Assembly (NCBI RefSeq): GCF_012726205.1
Contig: NZ_JAASAE010000008.1
Coordinates: 80,873 to 144,872, forward strand
Direction: 5' to 3'
DNA from: Rhodococcus sp. HNM0569
GTDB taxonomy: Bacteria; Actinomycetota; Actinomycetes; Mycobacteriales; Mycobacteriaceae
DNA: 64,000 bases
Shown here: one piece after another, positions 26,506 through 35,028 of the stretch
Position numbering within the stretch: the stretch's first letter is position 1
Layout: each line of letters opens with the position of its first letter
Notes under the pieces: model-generated
What the model was told of the DNA's origin: nothing
Database searches by the model: none
The model's input: only the letters and a program-made list of their open reading frames with translations
Translations under genes and position numbers: made by a program

Positions 26506-27729
26506 TCAGCGTGCCGCGCGGAGCGCGAGGACGCTCGCCGCGACCGCCGTGAGCGCGGCCGCGACGGCGGCGATCGCGATCAGCTGCCCCACGGTGCCCG
26601 CGACGGCGAACATGACGGCGACCTCGACGGCGAGCGCGGCCCACGCGACAGCCGCGAGCCGCGTGCGCCCACCGGCGATGGCCGACAGCAGCGCGCCCTG
26701 AACGACCGCGAGGCACGCGCCCTGCAGTGCGAACGCCCACAGCAGCGACTGCACGGGGCGATAGGCGTCTCCCACCACGAGCGGGAGCAGCGGCGCCGCG
26801 ATCGCGGCGCCCGCGACGACGAGCGCGCCGATACCGCACAGCACGGTGAGCGCCGAGCGGACGGCACGCCCGGACTGCGCCGGATCGGCCATCCGCGGAT
26901 ACAACACGACGCCGACGGCCTGCGGCAGCCAGAACGCGGCCTTCGTCGCGACCGCGCCGAGCGCGTACAGCCCCGCGTCGTCGACCGGGAGCACGATGCG
27001 GGCGATCAACAGGTCGACCGACGACATCGCGATGAGCGCGAGCTGCACCTGCGACGCGCGCAGCACGGCCGTCGCACCGACGACGTGGCCCGCCGTCGAG
27101 CCTGCGTGCTCGGTGTGCGCGAACACGCGGGTGAGGACGACGAGCAGCGCGGTGCCCAGCGTGCTCGCGAGCAGTGCAGGCCCCGCCGACGACGTGAGGG
27201 CGAGCAGAACCACCGCAGGCACGACCTTGGCGACACCCGCACCCGCGAGCACCACGCTGAGCCCCGCGAACCGCGCCTGACCCTGCAGCAGTCCCTGTTC
27301 GCCCCCCAGGAGCACGAGCACGGGCGCGCTCAGCAGCGCGGCCGCCGTGGCGACGACGCCGGTGTCGAGGGCCCACGCAGCCGCAGGCACCGCAACCAGC
27401 GCGAGCACGCCCACGATTGCCGCCGTGCGGTAGGTGAGCCGGCGCAGCGCAGGCACCGGCGCACCGTGCACCTGTTCGCGCGCGACGACCGTCTGCAGCG
27501 CGAGCGCGGGCACCGCGAGCACGAGTTGGGCCGCGAGGAGGCTCGCGAACTCGCCGTAGCCGGCAGGCCCGAGCCACCAGCTCGCGACGAGTTGCAGCCC
27601 GTACGACGCGACATTGGCGGTCATCGACCCCGCCGTGACCATCGTCATACCTGCGACGGCGGGACGTGCGACGCGCGAGCTCACTGTGTGGGAGGACGCG
27701 TGGGTGCCATGGGGATCATGATGCCGCAT
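26506..27729 (-). CDS. MOP-superfamily polysaccharide / lipid-linked oligosaccharide flippase
   Basis: Up to 407 residues, almost wholly hydrophobic, with 11-12 predicted helices; the first contains TANVASYGLQLVASWWLGP, typical of Wzx/MATE-like flippases (one helix pair, then a loop with GxGEF-like GYGEFASLLA). It probably moves a lipid-linked glycan across the membrane. The start is uncertain: ATG 27729, GTG 27684 or an ATG 36 bases later are all possible, none with a clear ribosome site. In M. tuberculosis, as I recall, no such gene sits between the Rv0226c and Rv0227c homologues, so this is an insertion into the conserved cluster. Confidence 0.83.
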   Translation of the reverse strand: MRHHDPHGTHASSHTVSSRVARPAVAGMTMVTAGSMTANVASYGLQLVASWWLGPAGYGEFASLLAAQLVLAVPALALQTVVAREQVHGAPVPALRRLTYRTAAIVGVLALVAVPAAAWALDTGVVATAAALLSAPVLVLLGGEQGLLQGQARFAGLSVVLAGAGVAKVVPAVVLLALTSSAGPALLASTLGTALLVVLTRVFAHTEHAGSTAGHVVGATAVLRASQVQLALIAMSSVDLLIARIVLPVDDAGLYALGAVATKAAFWLPQAVGVVLYPRMADPAQSGRAVRSALTVLCGIGALVVAGAAIAAPLLPLVVGDAYRPVQSLLWAFALQGACLAVVQGALLSAIAGGRTRLAAVAWAALAVEVAVMFAVAGTVGQLIAIAAVAAALTAVAASVLALRAAR

Positions 27730-27755
27730 GCCGTACGACCGGCTGGGTGCCCTGG

Positions 27756-27811
27756 CGGCTGAACGCTGGACGCCATGTCGGCTGAACGCTGGACGCCATG
27801 TCGGCTGAACG
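27756..27811. repeat. 23-bp tandem repeat, 2.4 copies
   Basis: CGGCTGAACGCTGGACGCCA plus TGT, at 27756-27778 and 27779-27801, with a partial third copy to 27811. It lies between the flippase start and the GT-C-like start, in the divergent promoter. Confidence 0.9.
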
Positions 27812-27861
27812 CCGCGGGCCGCGACGGTCCGGGCGGTGCGGACTGCGTAGGGTGGCGGCCC

Positions 27862-29604
27862 ATGGAGGTGCACCGGGAGACACAGGTGCGCCGCGAGCCG
27901 GGCGCGCACCGGCAGTCGTGGCTTGCCGCCGCCTACAGCGCCGTCCTCACCGCCGTGATCCTCGGACCGCTGCTGGGGCCCGGGTACCTGTTGCTGCGCG
28001 ACGCGGTCAGCACGCCCCGTTCGTACGTCACCGACTCGGCGCTCGGACTGACCGACGCCGCGGCGCGCGCGGTGCCGCAGGACGCCGCGATCGCAGTGCT
28101 GAGCACCGTCGTCGACGGCGGGATCGTGGTCAAGGCGATCATGTTCGTCGCACTCACCCTCGCGGGCCTCGGCGCCGCGGTGCTGACGCGCACGGTGCTG
28201 CGCGGTGCCGGCGTCGGCGCGCAACTGGTCGCGGCGACCGTGACGTTGTGGAACCCGTACGTCGCGGAACGACTGTTGCAGGGCCACTGGAGCCTGCTCG
28301 CCGGCTACGCCGCGCTGCCGTGGACGGTGTGCGCGGTCCTCGCGCTGGTGCGCGGCGAACGGCGCGCGTGGTGGAGCCTCGCGGTGTGCTTCGCGGCGGC
28401 GGGGCTCACGCCGACGGGTTCGCTGCTCGTCGCGGCAGCCGCGGCCGCGGTGTTCGTCGCCGCGACAGTCCTCCGGGCCCGCGGCTCGTGGCGCGGTCTG
28501 TGCGCCGCATTCGTGCTGTGGTGTGCGAGCGCGTCGCCCTGGCTCGCCGCGACGGTGGTCGCCGGCGGCGGCACGTCCGACCCCGCCGGAGTGGCGGCAT
28601 TCGCCGCCCGCGCCGAGCCCGGCCTGGCGACGCTCGGCTCGCTCGCGGGCCTCGGCGGCATCTGGAACGCCGACGCGGTACCCGCGACCCGCACGTCGCT
28701 GTTCGCGATCGCGGGCACGGCGGTTCTGCTCGGCGTCGTCGCATGCGGGTTGCCGTCGTTGTGGCGGCGCAGGCGTGAACCCGTCGTCGCGGGGCTCGCG
28801 GTGCTCGCGGTCGTCGTGATCGTCGGGGTCGCGCTCGCCGCGACCCCGCCCGGGCTCGCGGCAGGCCGGTGGGCCGTCGAGTCCGTGCCCGGCGCGGGCT
28901 TGCTGCGCGACGCGCAGAAGTGGGTCGCGCTGGCGGTGCCGTTCTACGCGCTCGCCGCTGCCGCGGGCGTGCACGCGCTGCGCGCCGTGTACCGGCCCGC
29001 GCTGTCCGCCGTCGCGGCGCTCGCGGTGGTCGCCGCCCTGCCGGACCTCGCGTGGGGCGTCGGCGGGACGCTGCGGCCCGTGCAGTATCCGGCCGCATGG
29101 AACGGCGTGACCGCCGCGGTGCGCGACGAACCGGGGGACGTCGCGGTGCTGCCCGGCGGCATGTTCCGGCAGTGGGGCGAGTTCCCGGTGCTCGATCCCG
29201 CGCCACGCATGCTGCCGTCGGACGTGCTGCAGACCGGCGCGCTGCCGGTCGCGGGCGGATCGGTCGCGGGTGAAGGTGCGCGGGCCGCGCGGGTCGAGGA
29301 GGCGCTGCTCGCGGGGGCGTCCCCGAGCACTCTCGCCGACGAGGGGGTGCGCTGGGTGCTGGTCGAGCACGGCACGCCGGGGCCGCTCGGCGAGTCGTCG
29401 CGCACGCTCGCCGGCCTCGAGCAACGGTTCGCCGACGACGACCTCACGCTGTACCGGGTGCCGGGCGACGTGCCCGAGACCGGTGCCACGCGCAGTGCGC
29501 GCGCGGCGGTCGGATCGGGGCACGTGCTGTGGGCGCTCGTCCTGGTCGGCGGTGCGGCGGGATCAGTCCTGACGGGCAGGCAAGGCCGACGACACCAGAC
29601 CTGA
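27862..29604 (+). CDS. Polytopic GT-C-like membrane protein (Rv0226c-like)
   Basis: 580 residues with about ten to twelve helices and a C-terminal soluble part (about 395-545) before a last helix. The pattern AFMF/LTLAGLGA, WNPYVAERLLQGHW, then many helices resembles the membrane half of AftD-type GT-C enzymes, and length and place fit Rv0226c (576 residues). Function unproven; arabinan or mannan glycosyl transfer is a reasonable guess. Start at ATG 27862 chosen over a GTG 6 bases later that has GGAG before it. Its last 42 bases overlap the convergent GT4 gene. Confidence 0.8.
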   Translation: MEVHRETQVRREPGAHRQSWLAAAYSAVLTAVILGPLLGPGYLLLRDAVSTPRSYVTDSALGLTDAAARAVPQDAAIAVLSTVVDGGIVVKAIMFVALTLAGLGAAVLTRTVLRGAGVGAQLVAATVTLWNPYVAERLLQGHWSLLAGYAALPWTVCAVLALVRGERRAWWSLAVCFAAAGLTPTGSLLVAAAAAAVFVAATVLRARGSWRGLCAAFVLWCASASPWLAATVVAGGGTSDPAGVAAFAARAEPGLATLGSLAGLGGIWNADAVPATRTSLFAIAGTAVLLGVVACGLPSLWRRRREPVVAGLAVLAVVVIVGVALAATPPGLAAGRWAVESVPGAGLLRDAQKWVALAVPFYALAAAAGVHALRAVYRPALSAVAALAVVAALPDLAWGVGGTLRPVQYPAAWNGVTAAVRDEPGDVAVLPGGMFRQWGEFPVLDPAPRMLPSDVLQTGALPVAGGSVAGEGARAARVEEALLAGASPSTLADEGVRWVLVEHGTPGPLGESSRTLAGLEQRFADDDLTLYRVPGDVPETGATRSARAAVGSGHVLWALVLVGGAAGSVLTGRQGRRHQT

Positions 29605-30774
29605 CACGAAGCGGCCCGCCGCCGACTGTTCCAGCACGCTCAGCACGCCGCGGCCGGTCTGCGGCCACGAGAACTCGCGGGCCCGCTCGCGGGCCTTCTC
29701 GCCCAGCACGCGCCGCGCGTCGGTGTCGCCCAGGAGCGCGCCGATCGCGTCGGTGAGTTCCGCGACGTCCGCCGCCCGGCCTGCCGGGCCGTCGGGACCG
29801 GCCGCGCTGCCGACCAGCACCCCCGTGACGCCGTCGACGATCGAGTCGGTGAGCCCCTTGGAACTGCGGTATCCGATCGTGGGCACGCCGTGCTGCGCGG
29901 CCTCGACGACCGCGAGCCCCCAGCCCTCCTTGCGGGACGGCATGACGTGCACCCACGAGCGGGCGAGCAGCTCGTGCTTGCGTTCCTCGCTCACGTGCCC
30001 GTGGAAGGTGACCGACTCGCTGATACCGAGGCCCGCCGCGTACTCGCGCAGGTTGTCCTCCCACCAGCCGCCGCCGATGACGTCGAGGTGCAGATCGCGC
30101 ACCTGGGTACGCAGCGACGCGATCGCGTCCAGCGCGTCCTCGATCTGCTTGTGCGGCACGAGCCGGGACAGCACGCTCACGCTCGGGTAGGGCGTGCGCG
30201 ACGCGTCGGCGTCGGCGGTGGGTGTCGGATCCACACCGTTGCGGACCACCGCGATGCGCTCGCGGTCGACACCGAGGTCGACGAGCTCGTCGGCCGACGG
30301 CAGCGACACCGTCAGGTACTGGTTGCGGGCGTGCACGCGCGGCGAAAGCGTCGATTCGACCCACCAGCCGAGCCGTCCGACGAGCGCGCCCGCGACCGGC
30401 CACTGCTCGCGATGGCAGTGGTGCACCAGCACGGTCACGGGAGCACCCGCGACGACGCGCGAGAAGAACGGGATGCCGTTCTGCGTGTCGATCACGGCGT
30501 CCGGGCGGATCCCCTTGAGCGGCCCGAAGCCCAACCTGCCGGCGGCGATCGCGAGCAACGCGCGCGGGTAGACGCCGTAACGTCCGCCACCGCGGCTGAC
30601 ACGCACCCCGTCGATCGTCTCCGAACGCGGTGCGCCGGGGTAACGTGCGGTGCGGTAGGTGACGCGGATGCCGCGCGCGGCGAGTTCGGCGCCCACCTGT
30701 TCGAGATAGCGTTCACTGCCGCCACCCTGCGGGTGGCCGGTGTCGCGCCAGCACAGCAGCAGAACCTCGTGCAC
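29563..30774 (-). CDS. GT4-family glycosyltransferase (Rv0225-like)
   Basis: 403-residue GT-B enzyme that transfers a sugar from a nucleotide donor. The N-terminal acceptor domain begins GHPQGGGSERYL; the donor domain holds SVLSRLVPHKQIEDAL and the GT4 signature EGWGLAVVEA (E-x7-E). Start is a GTG with GGGAG upstream; earlier in-frame codons lack one. Located as Rv0225 is, beside the methyltransferase, with which it is divergent (146 bp apart). Substrate unknown; cytoplasmic. Confidence 0.9.
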   Translation of the reverse strand: MHEVLLLCWRDTGHPQGGGSERYLEQVGAELAARGIRVTYRTARYPGAPRSETIDGVRVSRGGGRYGVYPRALLAIAAGRLGFGPLKGIRPDAVIDTQNGIPFFSRVVAGAPVTVLVHHCHREQWPVAGALVGRLGWWVESTLSPRVHARNQYLTVSLPSADELVDLGVDRERIAVVRNGVDPTPTADADASRTPYPSVSVLSRLVPHKQIEDALDAIASLRTQVRDLHLDVIGGGWWEDNLREYAAGLGISESVTFHGHVSEERKHELLARSWVHVMPSRKEGWGLAVVEAAQHGVPTIGYRSSKGLTDSIVDGVTGVLVGSAAGPDGPAGRAADVAELTDAIGALLGDTDARRVLGEKARERAREFSWPQTGRGVLSVLEQSAAGRFVSGLVSSALPARQD

Positions 30775-30920
30775 GTTCGTGAACTCCCTGTGTGACGACA
30801 ACGACGACGGACCGGCGCCCGGGAGGCGGGACACGTCCGGGCACCACACTAACGGTCGGTTACCGACGGGTCAGCATCCTCGTCCGAACCACAGACTCGC
30901 CACAACTAGAGTGGCCGCTC

Positions 30921-31694
30921 GTGACCGTGCCTCCCGTCGCCCGCCCGTTCGCCCGCCGGGCCACCCTGAAACGGTCGTTCGCGCTGCTCGGCGACTTCCG
31001 CTACGAGCAGAGCGCACCCGAGATCTTCTACGGCGCGCTCGCCCGCGACTCCGTCGAACTCGTCGGCGACCTGTACGCCGGGCTGACCGGTGCCACGCTC
31101 GACGGCACGACCGTCCTCGACGTGGGTGGCGGTCCCGGATACTTCGCCGACGCGTTCGGCGCCGCGGGCGCGCGGTACGTGCCCGTCGAACCCGATCCCA
31201 CCGAGATGCACGCCGCGGGCCGCGCACCCGGCGACTCGATCCGGGGATCGGGGATGGAACTGCCGATCCGCACCTCGTCGGTCGACGTGTGCTTTTCGTC
31301 GAATGTCGCCGAGCACGTGCCGCGGCCGTGGGACATGGGCGAGGAGATGCTCCGCGTCACCAAGCCGGGTGGGCTGACCGTCGTGTCCTACACCGTGTGG
31401 CTCGGCCCGTTCGGTGGGCACGAGACCGGGCTGTGGCAGCACTACGTCGGCGGCGAGTACGCGGCCCGGCGGTACCGGCGCGTGCACGGCCACGAGCCGA
31501 AGAACCGCTTCGGCAGGTCCCTGTTCCCGGTGGGCGCCGCCGACGGCCTGCGCTGGGCCCGGTCGACGGCATCGGGCGAACTCGTCGCTGCGTTCCCGCG
31601 CTACCACCCGCGGTGGGCGTGGTGGATGGTGCGCGTGCCGGTGCTGCGCGAGTTCCTGGTGAGCAATCTGGTGCTGGTGTTCCGCAAAGTGTGA
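30921..31694 (+). CDS. SAM-dependent class I methyltransferase (Rv0224c-like)
   Basis: 257 residues with SAM-binding motif I LDVGGGPGYFADAF, motif II-like VPVEPDP, and SSNVAEHVPRPW for motif IV. The C-terminal part ends with two hydrophobic stretches that may associate with the membrane. The size and neighbour (GT4) match Rv0224c. Start chosen at the GTG that aligns with a 254-residue homologue; an earlier ATG at 30792 would add 43 residues of low-complexity sequence. It may methylate a glycolipid made by the neighbouring glycosyltransferase; inference. Confidence 0.87.
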   Translation: MTVPPVARPFARRATLKRSFALLGDFRYEQSAPEIFYGALARDSVELVGDLYAGLTGATLDGTTVLDVGGGPGYFADAFGAAGARYVPVEPDPTEMHAAGRAPGDSIRGSGMELPIRTSSVDVCFSSNVAEHVPRPWDMGEEMLRVTKPGGLTVVSYTVWLGPFGGHETGLWQHYVGGEYAARRYRRVHGHEPKNRFGRSLFPVGAADGLRWARSTASGELVAAFPRYHPRWAWWMVRVPVLREFLVSNLVLVFRKV

Positions 31695-31729
31695 ACTCGG
31701 CCGGCCCCCGGGGTGGTATCCCGGATTCC

Positions 31730-32620
31730 ATGAGCGTGCAACTCGCACTCGACGTCGGCGGCACCAAGCTCGCGGCGGGCGTGGTCGAGCACGGCCGGGT
31801 GACGCGTCCGGTGCGGGTCCCGACGCCGTCCGGCCACCCGGGGGTGTGGGATGCCTGCGCGCGACTGCTCGTCCAGGTCGCCGACGGCCGCCGCGTCGAC
31901 GCCGTCGCGATCGCCTCCGCGGGGCCGGTCGACACCACGGCAGGGACGGTCGCCCCGATCAACATTCCCGAGTGGGCAGACGGTTTCGCGATCACCGACG
32001 CGGCGGGCGGCCTGTTTCGCGGCGCACACGTGCAGCTCGTGGGCGACGGCGCCGCGACGGCGCTCGGCGAGCACCGGCACGGCGCGGGCCGCGGCACCCG
32101 CGATCTGCTCGCCGTGGTGGTGTCGACCGGTGTCGGCGCCGGTCTCGTGCTGGGCGGCCGTCCCGTGTTCGGCCGCACCGGCAATGCGGGCCATCTCGGG
32201 CATGTCGTCGTGCACGGCGAGGACTCCCCGTGCACGTGCGGTGGACGGGGTTGCCTCGAGACGGTCGCGAGCGGTCCCGCGTCGGTGCGATGGGCGCGCG
32301 AGCGCGGCTGGCCGGGCGAGACGGGGATCGACCTCGCCCGCGACGACGGGGATCTGGCGACGGCGGCGCTGGCACGGGCGGGGACCGCGCTGGGCGAGGC
32401 CTTCGCGTCCGCGGCGGCACTGCTCGACGTGGACCTGGTCGTCGTGGGCGGCGGCTTCTCGGCCGCCGGGCCGCGGCTGTGGCAACCGATGCGCGAGGCC
32501 GCGCGTCTGCACGCACGACTGTCGTTCACGCGTCCGCTGCGGATCGTGCCCGCCGAGTTGGGCGGCGACGCGAGCCTCGCGGGCGCGGCAGTCCTCGCGA
32601 CGGGGCAGCCCCTTCCCTAA
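31730..32620 (+). CDS. ROK-family sugar kinase (glucokinase-like)
   Basis: 296 residues. ATP/phosphate motif LDVGGTKLAAG at the start, sugar-binding AGHLGHVVVHGEDSPC, and the zinc motif CTCGGRGCLE that is diagnostic for ROK kinases. The DNA-binding domain of ROK repressors is missing, so it is an enzyme. Likely substrate is glucose or N-acetylmannosamine. It starts 35 bp after the methyltransferase and may be co-transcribed with it. Confidence 0.9.
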   Translation: MSVQLALDVGGTKLAAGVVEHGRVTRPVRVPTPSGHPGVWDACARLLVQVADGRRVDAVAIASAGPVDTTAGTVAPINIPEWADGFAITDAAGGLFRGAHVQLVGDGAATALGEHRHGAGRGTRDLLAVVVSTGVGAGLVLGGRPVFGRTGNAGHLGHVVVHGEDSPCTCGGRGCLETVASGPASVRWARERGWPGETGIDLARDDGDLATAALARAGTALGEAFASAAALLDVDLVVVGGGFSAAGPRLWQPMREAARLHARLSFTRPLRIVPAELGGDASLAGAAVLATGQPLP

Positions 32621-32674
32621 ATCTGCAACGTGTTCTAGTGTTCTGGGTCACAAGGCATCGATCTGGGAGGTGAC

Positions 32675-33817
32675 GTGAGCACGACACCCGCCGACCGAGA
32701 GCACTACGCGGAGGTCGCGCGTCCGAGCGTGTCGCAGCGTCATCCGGACGACCTGCGCCGCCGCCTCGAAGCGTGGCTCGCCACGCGCACCGACGCGCCC
32801 GTCGTCACCGACGTCCGACTGCCCGACACGAACGGCATGTCGAGCGAGACCGTGCTGTTCGACGCGCGGTGGGACGGCACCGACCACCCGCTCGTCGCGC
32901 GCGTCGCGCCCGCCGAATCGACGGTGCCGGTGTTTCCGTCGTACGACCTGAACACCCAGTTCCGGGTGATGCGCGAGGTGGGCGCACGCACCAGCGTTCC
33001 GGTGCCGGACGTCTACTGGTCGGAAGACGATCCCGAGCATCTCGGTGCTCCGTTCTTCGTCATGGCCCGTGCCGACGGGATCACGCCGCCCGACGTCATG
33101 CCCTACAACTTCGGTTCGTGGGTCAGCGAGGCCGACGACGACGCTCGTCGCGATCTGCAGGACGCGTCGGTACGGGTCCTCGCCGACCTGCACGCGATCG
33201 CCGATCCCGCCACGGCGTTCTCTTTCCTGCCCGGCGCCGATGCCGACGCCACCGCATCGCAGGCACTCGCGCGGCACGTGCGCGCCGAACGCGACTACTA
33301 CGAGTGGACCACCCGCACGGGCCCGCGCTCGCCGCTGATCGAGCGCGGTTTCGACTGGATCGACGCGAACATGCCCGACGACACGACGCCCGCGGTGTTC
33401 TCGTGGGGAGACGCGCGGATCGGCAACATCATGTACCGCGATCATCGCCCGGTCGCGGTCCTCGACTGGGAGATGGCGACCTTCGGCCCGCGCGAGATGG
33501 ATCTCGCGTGGATGATCTTCCTGCACAGGTTCTTCGAAGACCTCGCCGAGACTGCTGGACTCGACGGGCTGCCCGACTTCCTGCGGCTGCCCGATGTCGC
33601 CACCACATACACCGAGTACACGGGCCACGCACCGCGCAATCTCGAATTCCACGTCGCGTACGCCGCACTGCGGCACGCCACGATCATGCTCCGAATCCAC
33701 ACGCGCTCGGTGCATTTCGGGCAGGCCACCGCGCCCGCCGACACCGACGACGCGATCCTGCACCGCGCGAGTCTCGAAGAGATGCTCGCGGGCGACTACT
33801 GGGAGAAGCTGCGATGA
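32675..33817 (+). CDS. APH-fold phosphotransferase
   Basis: 380-residue kinase-like protein. The catalytic loop is SWGDARIGNIMY (Brenner motif, usually HGDxxxxN, with Trp in place of His before GD), and the metal-binding segment is VLDWEMATFGP. N-lobe elements are visible at ARVAPAESTVPVFP. Similar actinobacterial proteins act on small hydroxylated compounds or acyl-CoA-linked intermediates and stand beside acyl-CoA dehydrogenases. Its stop overlaps the next ATG by four bases. Substrate unknown. Confidence 0.85.
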   Translation: MSTTPADREHYAEVARPSVSQRHPDDLRRRLEAWLATRTDAPVVTDVRLPDTNGMSSETVLFDARWDGTDHPLVARVAPAESTVPVFPSYDLNTQFRVMREVGARTSVPVPDVYWSEDDPEHLGAPFFVMARADGITPPDVMPYNFGSWVSEADDDARRDLQDASVRVLADLHAIADPATAFSFLPGADADATASQALARHVRAERDYYEWTTRTGPRSPLIERGFDWIDANMPDDTTPAVFSWGDARIGNIMYRDHRPVAVLDWEMATFGPREMDLAWMIFLHRFFEDLAETAGLDGLPDFLRLPDVATTYTEYTGHAPRNLEFHVAYAALRHATIMLRIHTRSVHFGQATAPADTDDAILHRASLEEMLAGDYWEKLR

Positions 33818-34950
33818 CCGGCCCGCTCTCGCCGATGGACGACCTGCCGATCCACCAGGTCGCCGAACCGGTGCGCCGCGTCGCGACATCCGACCGCAAC
33901 TTCTACGATCGCTACTACTTCAACTGCTACCCGCTGCCCGCGTCCGGCGACGACCCCGAGTTCTTCCTCGTCGTCGGCATGGGGCAGTACCCCAATCTCG
34001 GCGTCACCGACGCGTTCGCGGTGCTGCGCCGCGGCGACGACCACGTCGTCGCCCGTGCCTCGGCAGCCCTCGGCGCCGACCGCTCGGCCACCACGGTCGG
34101 GCCGTTCCGCATCGAGATCCTCGAAGGGCTGCAACGGCTCCGGGTCGTCCTCGCGCCGGACGACGCACTCGGCCTGTCCGTCGATCTCACCTTCGACGGC
34201 AACGTCCCCGCGACGCTCGAACCGAGGCACTTCCGGCGCGAACTCGAGCGCGTCACTTTCGACACGATGCGCTTCGTGCAGACCGGCACGTGGACCGGCA
34301 CGGTCACCCTCGACGGCACGAGCCTCGACGCACAGTCGCTGCGCGGCAACAGGGATCGCTCGTGGGGAGTGCGCCCGGTCGGCGAAGCCGAGCCGCCCGG
34401 CCGCCGCGCCGCCGGCGGCCCCGCGAACTTCTTCTGGATCTACTCGGTGATGCAGTTCGACGACTTCACGGTCTCGGTCGTGTTGCAGGAGGACGAACAG
34501 GGCAGGCGCCTCGTCGAGGAGGCCGTGCGCATCCCGCGCGACGGCGGCGAACCGGAATGGCTCGGACGTCCCGAGCACCGGCTCGAGTTCGCGCCGGGCA
34601 CCCGGGACGTGACCGGCGCGTCGCTGTCCTTCCACCGGCCGACCGGCGAAACCGTCACCGTCGACGTCGCTCTCGTGCTGCCCAACTACATCGGCATCGG
34701 CACCGGCTACGGGCTCGAGGCCGACTGGCGGCACGGCATGTGGCAGGGCCCGCTCGTCGTGCAGGAGGTGCGGCGCGCCGTGGCCGACATCGACGCGACG
34801 CTCCGCATGTTCTGCCCGGTCGACAACATGGCTCGGTTCACCCTCCGCGACGGTGACGACACATTCGGCGGGACGGGCCTTTTCGAGGTGGCGGCGATCG
34901 GGCCACACGCGCCGTCCGGATTCGAGAGTTTCACCGACACGGCACCCTGA
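33814..34950 (+). CDS. Lipocalin/hydroxyneurosporene-synthase-like protein coupled to the phosphotransferase
   Basis: 378 residues of alternating beta-strand character without signal peptide or membrane helices. The two halves (RNFYDRYYFNCYPLP... and NFFWIYSVMQFDDFTV) resemble the CrtC-like / DUF7064-DUF7065 fold, a double lipocalin. No catalytic motif recognised. It is translationally coupled to the phosphotransferase (ATGA overlap), so the two probably act on the same hydrophobic substrate, one binding it. Family name is tentative. Confidence 0.7.
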   Translation: MTGPLSPMDDLPIHQVAEPVRRVATSDRNFYDRYYFNCYPLPASGDDPEFFLVVGMGQYPNLGVTDAFAVLRRGDDHVVARASAALGADRSATTVGPFRIEILEGLQRLRVVLAPDDALGLSVDLTFDGNVPATLEPRHFRRELERVTFDTMRFVQTGTWTGTVTLDGTSLDAQSLRGNRDRSWGVRPVGEAEPPGRRAAGGPANFFWIYSVMQFDDFTVSVVLQEDEQGRRLVEEAVRIPRDGGEPEWLGRPEHRLEFAPGTRDVTGASLSFHRPTGETVTVDVALVLPNYIGIGTGYGLEADWRHGMWQGPLVVQEVRRAVADIDATLRMFCPVDNMARFTLRDGDDTFGGTGLFEVAAIGPHAPSGFESFTDTAP

Positions 34951-35028
34951 CCAGCCACCCGCATCAACCGACCGACTCACCAACCGACCAAGCAATCGAC
35001 CAAGCAATCGACAAGGGGATGGGAAGCG

